Shown here: positions 35,302 through 47,300 of the stretch, one piece after another
How the letters are laid out: each line of letters opens with the position of its first letter
Numbering within the stretch: the stretch's first letter is position 1
DNA from: CAWFGW01 sp963815495
Lineage (GTDB): Bacteria; Bacteroidota; Bacteroidia; Cytophagales; JAAEPT01
DNA length: 64,000 nucleotides
Direction: 5' to 3'
Assembly: GCA_963815495.1 (NCBI GenBank)
Contig: CAWFGW010000011.1
Span: 124,001-188,000 of the forward strand
The notes under the pieces: model-generated
The model's database searches: none
What the model was told of the DNA's origin: nothing
The model's input: the letters and a program-made list of their open reading frames with translations, nothing else
Made by a program: the position numbers and the translations under genes

Positions 35302-38300
35302 CTATTTAGTAATTATAAGCACTTCTTTTTCTACCCAAATAATACCACTAGTAACTATGGTATAAACACCAGAGGCTAACTTAGAGACATCTAATTTAAC
35401 ATTCTCACCATTTAATGATTGAGTTAAGACAAGCTCTCCAAGTGAAGAATAAATACTTACCGACTTGATGTCATTTTTAGCAGAGCCAACATATATCTCA
35501 CCAGAAGTAGGATTAGGATATATATTACTGAAACCACCAAGCTGTACAAACACTGCTCTGATTTCAAAGGTCTGTGATTTACCATCTAAATCTGTTTGTT
35601 TCAATCGGTAATATGACAGGCCTGACACAGCCTTTGAATCAATGAATTCATATGGAACCTCACTTAAACTATTGCCTTTTGAAAACACTTTCCCAACGGG
35701 GATAAAGTTCACTCCATCAACAGACCGTTCAATAGTAAAATATTCATTGTTTTTTTCTGTCAAAGTTACCCAAGTAATATTCACAGAACTTCCAATTGCT
35801 TCTACATCAAAAGATAATAATTGAATTGGAAGCGGAATATCTGTAGTTGCAATTGCAAATTGGGAAAATCCTGTCCAACCTAAACGTTCGGCATAACCAC
35901 TAGCAATAGTTCTACCAGCTGTGCCCGTATCAGGAACTGTTGTGTTTTCCCCATCATCATCCCAATCAGCATAATCAGTTGAAGCTGTTGGTCGCTTTAC
36001 TAGGGCAAACAAATTATCAGATAAACCTGTGATATTTGCTATGTATGCTCTAATACCATAACTACCTGTTCCAATAGGTGCATCAGGTGTTAACGTCCAT
36101 ATAGCTTGTTCTCCCGTAACAGCTAAGTACGTTGCTCCACCATTATATTCCTCTAAAAACACATTCCCATCAACATTATTCCCTGACTCAGTTATTCCAT
36201 CTACAGAACCATCAATGTAGTTTAATCCAGTCATATTATTGTTTAAGACATCAATTCGGAAATAATCTGTTGCAGCGGTACCTTTGGCAATAGGGAATTG
36301 ATACGTGCTTGTATTAGAAGCGATAAAACGTCTTAGGTTTCCTTCAACAAAAGTGGAACTAGACCACCCTGAATAACTGGAAGGTAATGTGTTCGACAAA
36401 ATCAACCGATTTATACCCGTAGATACTATTCCATCTGTTTGAATAAACAACCCACTTATTTCTACATCATTATTCAATAGGAGAGCAGTGCCTATAGCAC
36501 TATTATTAAGTGTTACATTATTAAATGTTTCTTTACCACCAGCATGAGTAATTGTTTGTAGTGTAGAACTACTGAAATTAACGTTACCTGTATTTTCATT
36601 AAATCCAGCAGAAGCAACTGTATTGTTATTCACCCAATCACCTAGAATAGAAAGCGTTCTACTTTGAGCATCTAGTACTGAATTATCACTAATAGTGAGG
36701 TTGTTATTAATTATTAAATCAGTTAGAAGACTAACTTTTGAAGCTCCAGTATTAGATACCGTTAGGTTATAGAATGTATCTGAACCACCAAATTGAGAAA
36801 TGTTTTGGTCACTAGTCCCGTCTAACACAACCGAACCAGTTCCTGCTTCAAAACCAACATTAGCAGTTACACGATTATTAATCCAGTTTCCTGACAAATT
36901 AATGGTGTGACTAGGGTCAGCAACCCGAAATGTTCCAGCATTAATATTTAAATCACAGTTAATGTCTAGGATTGTCCCCGTCTCTATTGTACCATTTGAT
37001 GGTGTACTACTACTAATCGTAATCCCACAGAAAGGATGATTAGATGAAATAGACTGAACTCCAGTTGCGTTAGTAAATACTATTTCTGAATTATTACCTG
37101 AATTAAATGTACCTAAAGTACTCAACCAAGAACCTCCTAACTTTATTTCTGTCATTGAAGAATTATCTATTGTAAGTACACCTTCAACAATAATAGAGTC
37201 AGCTACAGTTAATCCTGCGTTGGAGTTTATGGTTAATAATCCACCTGTTTGAATAAGCAAATCATCAGCTAATCCATCCACTACTAAGACTGGGTCAAAA
37301 GGTGTAGTAGAGGCATCCGGTATAATGACATCTGTAATTGAAGTAGGAATTAAGTCTGGAATCACCACGTTTAACTGTGGCGTCCAATTATTAGGGTCTA
37401 TCCAAGAAGAACTACCACCTAAACCCGTCCAGATTAAGTCAGCATCCCACTCTACTAAACCCAAAGGATCATTATCAAATTCTTCTCCTTGGAAAACACC
37501 GATAGCAAAATAAAATTTAATCTTTCCTGCTCCGTTAGACTTTCTAACATTGGATGCTCCGCCACCTGGGTTCAAAAGGAATTCAACATATTCAATTTGA
37601 TCATTTCCTATCAAATTTTGAGTATTACTAAATGTTATATATGTTCCTGCAGGCGTCCCGTCAGTAAATGTTCCATAAGATAAATTGTTCGTCAAATCAA
37701 GCACACTTCCTGATTGGAAATTCAAACCGGATACATTTAAATTTTTAATCGTATAATATCGAGCTTCTAAAGTTCCTCCATTTGCTATCGTAAATGAATA
37801 TTTAGTACTACCAGATTGATTAGTTAAAGTAGCTCTATTGGAAAGGTCATCACCCAATAGTTTAAACAAACCACCTGTAGAGACTATAATGCCACCACCA
37901 TTTGCTATTCTAACTTCTGAACCAGCATCAGCGATAAAAGTCCCTCCATTTACCCTTAGCAAGTCAGAACCTATTGCGTTCCCAACATACCACGAGTTTC
38001 CATTTAATTCAATTGTTCCAGCACTCACCGTAGTGATATTATCTACCTGAATGTCAGAGCCAACTAGTAAAACCCCAGTACCAGACATTTCCACATCGTA
38101 GAAATCTGTGGTTGAGCCATCAAGGTTAGAGGTTGTTAAAGTTGTAAAATTAACACTCCCGGTTCGTGCTCTGAATGTACCATTGTTAATAAAATCACCC
38201 TCCACAGAAATATCGAATCCATTATTTGAAACATCAAGTGTTCCGTTAAGTATCCTAATATCATTATCTACCACAATATCAGTACCTAACAACACAATAT

Positions 38301-41300
38301 TCCCTACCGCATCTATATCTAAATTATAAAATGGCGATGTACCATTATCTAAAGTAAGCGTCCCAGATGTAGAAGAGAGAATAACTTTTCCAGCGGAACC
38401 ATAAGTATAAATACCACCATCAACCCTTGACCAATCCCCTCTAACTTCTAATATGTCATTGTCTGTATTTGTTCTAATGACACCTTCTATTAACAGATTA
38501 TCATAAACGACTAAATCAGATCCGGTATCATCAGATGTGGAAATAATTACAATAGCACTCGACTCAATAGTTAGTTTCTGACACATAGCGCCAGAAGCAT
38601 TTATTATAGGTTGGTTGGTCACAAATGGAATAATTGCATCCAACAAACTATCAGGCACTTGGGTCGGTCCAGATGTTGCAGACCAATTGGCAACATCAAA
38701 CCAATCCGTGTTTTTATTGCCAGTCCAAATCATTTTTCTAGGACCAGTCCAAAGAATCAAATCATTGGGATCATTCTCATAGTTTTCTCCTGATAAAGTT
38801 CCCGTTGCACTATAAAATTCTATTGTATCAGCTGATGATACTGTTTTTGCGACATTTATAGTTCCAGAACCAGGGTTGGTAGGAAAACTGACATTCTCAA
38901 TTCTACTGCCATTAGCGGTCGTGAATTTTTGAGTGTTTTCAACACGCAAGCACACCCCCCCTGTTGATGGATTAGAAAAGGTTCCGTTAGAGAAGTTATT
39001 TACATTGTCAATAGTTGCCGTGTTATTTATCACAATACCTTGACTGGACATATATCTAAATGCATAATATTGTGCACCGATTGAACCATTCACAACAAAA
39101 TTATAGTCGCCATTATTATATCTTCGAGTTACAGTAGCTGGATTACTTATTGTGCCGATTATTTCGAAAGAACCAGCTGGAGTGACCGTTAAGGATGTTT
39201 GATTTCCTAATAATAGTTCACTTCCTTCATTTAATACTAAATCGCCATTAACAGTTACAGCATCATTAATATTCGTTCCTAGGTTTGCTGTAAATCCATC
39301 TAATTTTACTTTACCACCCATTAAGTTAAAATCCCCATTAACTATTAAATCAGATGTTAAATTATAAACGGTATTTGAAGTAGCGTTTACTTTCAAGTCT
39401 GCAAATATAGACCCATTACCTCTAATTGATAAGTCACTGGATAGCGATGAATTAACTGAACTATTTAGTTCGTATACCCCAGCAGTAGCAAAGATACCAC
39501 TTCCTGTAGCTTCTAAACTACCTCCTACAAATGCAGTGAAACCGTTACCAACACCAGCCAGTGTAAAAAGACCATCTGTAACAGAGAGTGTACTGTCTAT
39601 ATAGATATCAGCACCATCTACATCAACATTTGAAGAAGTGTTTGAAACTTCCAGATCCCAGAATTTTTTATTACCATCAATGGGATGCTCACCAGGATTA
39701 ATTCGTTGATTTACATTACCATTGAAAATAACTTTTCCTTTTTGAGCAATGAATGATCCACCGGCATCATTGTACCAATTTCTACCAATAGAGATGTTAT
39801 AATTATTAGACGAAACATCTAAAGTCGCATCAGTTATAATTAAATCTCTTTTCACCCCAACATCACCCAAGGCAATTGTTTTGGTACTTAACCCTTGCAA
39901 ATATAAATTACCATACGAGATGCCTCCAAGAATAATTTGATTTCCTGTACCATCATAGTATGTGGAACTAGTTTCTCCGATTGAATAATTCGCAAAACCA
40001 GAAGGGAAATTATTCGCACCATCAACATAAATAAACTCGTTATTCTCAAGTGTAAAAGTTCCCACTCCCGTTGTATTATTTAATACATGTTGCTGGGTAT
40101 AAAACCTATTGATCGAATTAGAAATATTAACATCGGAAGTAACACTAACATCTCCTTCCAAATTAATCCTTGAAGATCCTGTGAAAGCCAGTCTATTAAA
40201 CTTCGCATTAAAAATATTTTGGCTTCCTCCATTTCTATCGAAAGTTATTGTTCCTGCATTTAAAGGAAATGCTCCCGTTCCAATCCAGTTAACACCAGAA
40301 AATGTATGAGACTCTCCACCATCGTCAAATGAACCTGTTGCATTAATAGTTACATCATCATTCATATCAATTGAGCTACCCACTTGTGCTTGCAGACAAC
40401 CATTGACAATCAATTCATCATTTATTGTAAGCAATCCGCTTACAGAAGCACACCCAGAACTGGAAATAGTAAGGTTATCAAAAACACCGTTAGTGATTAT
40501 TTGATCGACTCCATCAAAATCTACAGTTCCATTTGTAGAAGTTGAAAAAGCACCACTTAAATCATTCCAATCTCCAGCTACTGTATAAACATACCCGTTT
40601 GTTGCTGGAGATATTGTTCCTCCGTTTATACTTAAATCCCCGTTAATATCAAGATCACCCACAATATTGTAAGTAGCTGACCCACTAAAAACTACATTAT
40701 GAAAAGACTGGTCATCATGGTCAATTGAAACTGGACTTGACAAACCTAAAAACTCAACTTTTGCCCCACCATTTGAAAAGGAAGAATTATTTGTGATAAA
40801 CCAACTTTCACCTACCAAAATATCACTTGAATCATCCTCAACTACTATTGAAGTTGATAAATTGCCAGTCCCTAGTTGAATTTCTCCTAGTACTTTTAAA
40901 TCTAAACCATCTCTAATATTTAATGAAACAGCATTCGCTGACAATCTTAAATTCTTGGCAAAAGCTGTATCAGATGACTCAGCAGTAAGTTCTATGATGG
41001 GTAAAAATGGCCTTGATTTGATAATTGCTGTTTTCGTTATATCTGGAACTCCATTATCCCAGTTACCTGAAACAAACCAGTCGTTGACACCAGCTGGATC
41101 TCCTCCTACCCAATTTGTAATGGTATTTGCAGGCCAAACTATTCTCCCGCCTAAACCAGGTCCAGCGGTCTCATCCTCATATTCGAAACCAGCTAAAGCT
41201 CCATTCACATTATCAACAAAAGTCAAGATGCCTCCATCTGTTCTTGTTCTTCGAACATTGAAGTCGTTACCAACTACCGGGTTATTGTTAGAAAAAGCTA

Positions 41301-44300
41301 TATTACCAATATCTCCTACAGCTGATACATCAGCCTCTATGTGTAAATAAACAGCTCCAACTCCCTCTTGCATACCTGTAAAACTACCATCTGAGAAATT
41401 ATTTACTGGGTCAATAGTTGCATTTTCATCTATATATAAACCTGCGTTAACAAGGTTGGAAATAGAATAGTATCTAGCAGCTATATTACCACCAATTACA
41501 TTTATATCTATTTCGTTATTTCCACTATACCGTGAAATTACTGCTGTTTCTGAACTAGACCCTAATAAAGTAAGTGTTCCAAAAACATCCATTACAGGAT
41601 CATTTCCATTACAATCGAATAATAGTGAGGCTCCTTCGTCTAATTGTAATTCCGCACCTGATTCAATTACCAGATATTCTGTAGACGCCCCTCCATCAGC
41701 TGGAGCACCTATAAATAACGTCTTCCCATTAATATCTAATGTTGCCCCTGTTCCAATTCGCAATGAATCATCAATATTTAAATCATCAACTAATGAATAA
41801 ATAGCCTCGTTAGATCCCACTTGATTAAATTTTACTTGTGAGAACACCGCATTGTTTGATTGAATAGTTCGTAAATCACTATTATTAATTTCAAATTGTA
41901 CTACACCATCCTCTCTGTTAAAATCTCCTTGTGAAATTAAACTACCTCTAATTACCAACGTATCTTCCCCATCAAAATCAATTCTCACAGCACCATCAAC
42001 AGTCATATTATTCATTCGCCAAATACCGTCCATGTTCTTATCATTTGAGCCGGTAAATAATACATCTTGAGCATCAAAACCGTCTATGTTTTGTGTTCCG
42101 TCTTGATTAAAAACTAGATTTGCATTTGTAGCTAATAATGTACCATCTATAATAAAATTATCCTGACCAATTAAATGAGTCAGCGAACCCAAGTCAAGTG
42201 TTGCACCTGTTTCTACTTCCAAGAAATTTTGGCTTCCTCCATTTCCCGTAATATTCAATCCATTGTTGATTATTTTAACCTGAGCATTTGTTTTTATTTC
42301 AAGGTGATTGATATCATGGTTTGCACCAAAATCTACAACCTGAACTCCATTTTTATTAAAACGGAAAAGTGTGTTACCATCATCATTTGTCAGTGTTCCA
42401 TCTATCAAAATTGAATCACCTAAAAAAGAAATATTTTGTCTGTAGGTTGAAAAATCGATAATTGCATTTTCATCAACCTTAAAATCTCCTCCGAAGTTAT
42501 AATCTTCTCCATCCCAAAATAATTTGGTGCCAATGCCAGAAAATTGCACCTCGTCAAAATTAACTACATTACTATTGTCATCAATTCTAATTGTTTGATC
42601 ACCCCCATCAAATTTCACCAAAACACCACTAGTGGCTGTATAATTGTTAAAAACTGCTAATGGGCCAGAAAAAGACATGTTATTTCCATTATCAACCAAA
42701 GTAGTTGAGTTACCATCCATGTCAAAGTCTCCTTCAACAAATAAATCACCATCTAGTGTCTTAGTTCCATCTCCTTGTAAATCAAGCCCTCCATAGATTA
42801 AGGCTCCAGAGTTCGTAAACACATCTTGATTTCCTGATCTTTGATATTCAACCAAACTCGAATTAGATACAAAATAAGTACCAAAATCAGAAGGGAAGGC
42901 AGAAAACCCAGCCGCTACTTGCGTTTGTAAATTAGAATTATCGTTAAGGGTGAAAATGGTTGGGTTAACAATATCTGTACACGTATTTTTAACTGTGTAC
43001 GACTGCATATCAAATCGTGATCCGTCAGAAACTATTAAATCCCCTTCCAATGTCAAATCAGATAATAAACGAAGTTCAACATTTCCACCATTCTCTATTC
43101 GAATGTTATGAAAAGAATTAAGGTCTGCATCAATCGTTGTTATATTTTCACCAAGAACTAATGTACCACCTGTTCCACAAGTAGTAATACAGGTACTTCC
43201 CCAATCAATTTGAGGTGCTGACGCAGCTATATTCATTGACCCATTTATTGTCAAATCAAAACAATTCATTTTCAGTTGTACTCTATCACTATTGGCATTT
43301 ATAAAATTGTTTCTAACCACAATATCACCTAAAGCATTTTTATTTCTGTTTGTTCCACCTCGTTCCCATAACCTCAGATCATAATAAGAGACACCATATA
43401 TGTCTTGATCAATTCCATTAGTTTCATACCTCACTTCTCCGCCTAATAAATCAACATCTTCAAAACCTGTAGGGAATCCTACAGTACTTTCTAATCTTAA
43501 AATACCATCTTGCATGGTAATTCTATTATCAGGCCCAACACCATTAATCGAAAATCCAGGATTAATTTCAATTAGTGCATTTGGTGAGCCCATCAATATC
43601 TGTAAATCACCAGTCAAACTTAAATTTGAATTGACTGACTTAGTCCCTAAAGATTGAATTAATAAGTTGTTAAACTGAGTAGCTGGATCACCATTCACAC
43701 CTATGTTTTGATTGTTAACACCATTGAAAGAGACTGTTCCTCCACCTGTTTGCGTAAAAGCGGTAGCGCCTTTTAAATTCCTCCAGTCCCCTTGAATAAA
43801 AATAAAGTTTTCTCCGGCTGAAACATCCCCTGAACTAGCTTGTAACACAAAATCATCCTCAAGTGATAAGTTTGCATTAATTTGTTTTAACGAGGAATTT
43901 CTAAAATCTATATCATAAGCACTCTGTCCTCCAAAATCAATCACCTGTGTGCCCGAAGTCCCCTCAAAGCGCACCTCAGCATTAGCATGAACAAATGCGC
44001 CTGAATCTGATATAATGAAATCTCCTAACAACTCTAATCGGTTATTGGCATCTCCTAAATTCAGTGTTCCTCCTTTGATTTCTAAATCTCCTTCAACTTC
44101 TAAAATATCCGCTAAGGTGTAATTTGCCCCACCTCTAAAGATGACATCATTAAAATCCCTATTAGCAGAACTCCCACTATTAGTTGAAATAATGTAATCT
44201 CCCTCTACACCATCAAAAACAACTGTTGCAGTGCCTGCATTTAGAATTCCAGACGTATTGGAGAATGAACCACTTACGAACAAGGTGTCAGTTGAACTCG

Positions 44301-47300
44301 ATTGTCTGATTTCATTAATAGAACCAATAGCAACATCGCCACTGATTCTTAATGGTTTACCTCCTACATTCAAAGTTATCTTCCCGGAGGCGCCATCCAA
44401 AATATCTAAGGACCCAGTTGTAGCATCTAATACATTGATAGCTGTGTTAATATTAACAGTATAAGCCCCAGAAACAGTTGTGTGATCTAAAATAACTTGT
44501 GAAGTAGAAATTGGAAGTACGCCTGTTGACCAGTTTAAAGGGTTGTCCCAATTGGAGTCTCCCCCACCATTTGTCCAGAAAAAACCTTCTGTATAATTCC
44601 ATCTAATAAAACCAGTTGCAGCATTCCCATCATCATCTTCTCTAGAAGGGCCAACAGCATTTCCTTTTGCATCTTCAAACGTAATCACTGAACCTGAAGT
44701 ATGTGAAACATTATAGGTTGGAACACCATTACTTGACTCCGTAAAAGTTATTTTCCTAATTGTTGTATCAGTAGCAAATGCACCAGAGTGAATGGTTAAA
44801 TAAGCTGTTCCTACCCCCCCAGAAAAGCTACCGTTGCTAAAGTTATGAGTACCATCAATTATACCATCAGAAATATCCATACCGTTTCCTCTAGTACCAG
44901 AGATGCTATAATATTCTGCTGAAATTACAGAAGTAGCACCAGTTTGAAAGTAATTAAATGTTGAAGCAGATTTTATTTTAGCCACATTACTTGAATTACC
45001 TATTACAGTTAACGTACCACCATTGTTATTTAAATCACAATTTGTATTTGTACCCATGGTCAACACCGCAGCGGCTCCTATTTTCAATTCAGCATTTACT
45101 CCATTGATATTAACATCTGAATTGCTACCTACAAAAGTTAAATCGTAACTCGTTAAATCAAACTTACCATTATCGATATTGATATTTTCCCCACCAGAAA
45201 TATTTACATCATCATTCAACTCCCAAACAGAACCAACTGAATTAAAAAATACTGATCGATAGGTGTCTTGATTACTTGGTCTCCAAAATTTTGTACCAGC
45301 AGGTCCATCAAAATACAAAGCATGATTTCCATTTGAACCAACAAATCGGCCGTTAGAACCAACATATAAATTGTTTCCAACATAAACATCTCTATCAGAT
45401 GTATTCAATCTACCCTTAAGAATTACTAAATCATTATCAATATCTAAGTCTATTCCGCTGTCAACTATATCTGGATTTCTATCTTGAATGGTTATTGAAA
45501 AACCATTGGAATTAAGACTAATTCTTAAATCATAGAAAGATTTCCCTGCGCCTGTACCACCAGTAAATATATTAGAATTAGAACCTATAAAGATCACGCG
45601 TCCATTTCGAGCTTCAAAAACACCACCAAGATCGTTAATCCAATTACCCTCCAAAGTAATTTGATTATTTTCTATTGCATCAACATCCAGCACGCCTCCA
45701 TTTTCAATATAGAGATCACCTTTAATGTATGTATTTGCTCCTAAAACACAAGATCCAGATCCTCCAAAATATACTGTATTAAATTCTGAACCTATAATTG
45801 TTTGTGTAGGTCCATCAAAATAAATTCTATTTCCTGTCCCTCCAGCAATACTTCCCAAATGAGTCCAATCACCAGCAACGTGCAGCGTGGTGTTATTTTG
45901 GTTAATAGTAACACTTGCGTCTCCAATTACATCTCCATTAATATCAGTATTATTGGTCGAAAAACGTTTTTCACCACCTGTTCTAAAATACATATTATTA
46001 TAAGAAGTAGATGCATTACCATTTCTAATGATTTGATCTGCATTACCATCAAATATTAGTGTACCATTTACCATACTTAAATTGTCTTCTGCATACATCA
46101 AAAAATCACCCACGATATACAAGGAATCGTCATCCATATTGAATGTTACTGCATTACCATTGTTCATAGTAAAATATCCATTAACATCCAGGTCCGAATT
46201 AAGTGATATTACGTTTCCATTATTTGTTAAGGACACATCATTTAAAAACGAATTTGTAGGATCATTAATAGTAATATTTTGATCCACAGTACCATCAAAA
46301 GTAAAAATTCGATTATTGTGTCGTAAAATACCTGTGCCGTTAACTATTAAGTCACAACCAACTTCCACGTTATAATCAGAAGTAAAAGTAACACCATCTT
46401 CAATGGTCATTGTACATGCAACATTAATTGTATAAGTCATTGTTTTTGTACCAGTACCTGAAAAAGTCACATTATTAAAGTTAGACTCTTTTGAAGTTTG
46501 GTTACCGCCAGCAAAAATAAAATCACCTGTAAAAACAGTCCTGTTCTGTCCATTGCCAAAATCACCCATATCCCAATTTCCAAAAAGGGTAATTGTAAAC
46601 CCTGCGTCTATTAAATCATAGTTATCTCTATTCCCATCCATATTCCCATTAATAATGATATCACCAGTCAAAGTCTTTGATGTTCCATTATCCAAATAAA
46701 TATTTCCATAAGTTAATCCTGGAATTTCCTGAGTGGTAGTACCATCAAAATTAATTACACTGTTATTGGAGATTGATACTGAGGCAAAACTTGGTGCTGT
46801 TTCATCAACCATATCTTCAAAAGCAGTTTCTCCACCAGTTCGAAACTCTACCCAATCATTAATAGTTAAAACACCACTTGAACTGTTAATATCATTTTCA
46901 TTAATATCCACAATTAAATAATTTGAAGCATTTCCGTCTGTATTAATTATGCTTAAATCTCCTGATAAGGAAATGTCATTGCGAATGTTTTTGGTTCTAA
47001 TGTCAGTAATTGGACCAGGGTTAGTAATAACTAAATCGTTTAAATCATAAGTTACATCGGGGTCTAAAGTTTGGTTTTTATCAACTCCTGCAATAGTAAC
47101 AACTTGCGTAGATGACAATGTACCACCGTTACCATTCACATCACCTTTTAAGGTTAAATCATCACCTGAGTTAATTAGAGAAAAGTTTGTTGCGTTATTT
47201 ATGGTTAAATTACCATTAACCGTAATTGCTCCACCTGTATTGTTTTTTGTACCATTATTAAGCACAAGATCGCCATAATCAATCCCTCCCCGTACATTAT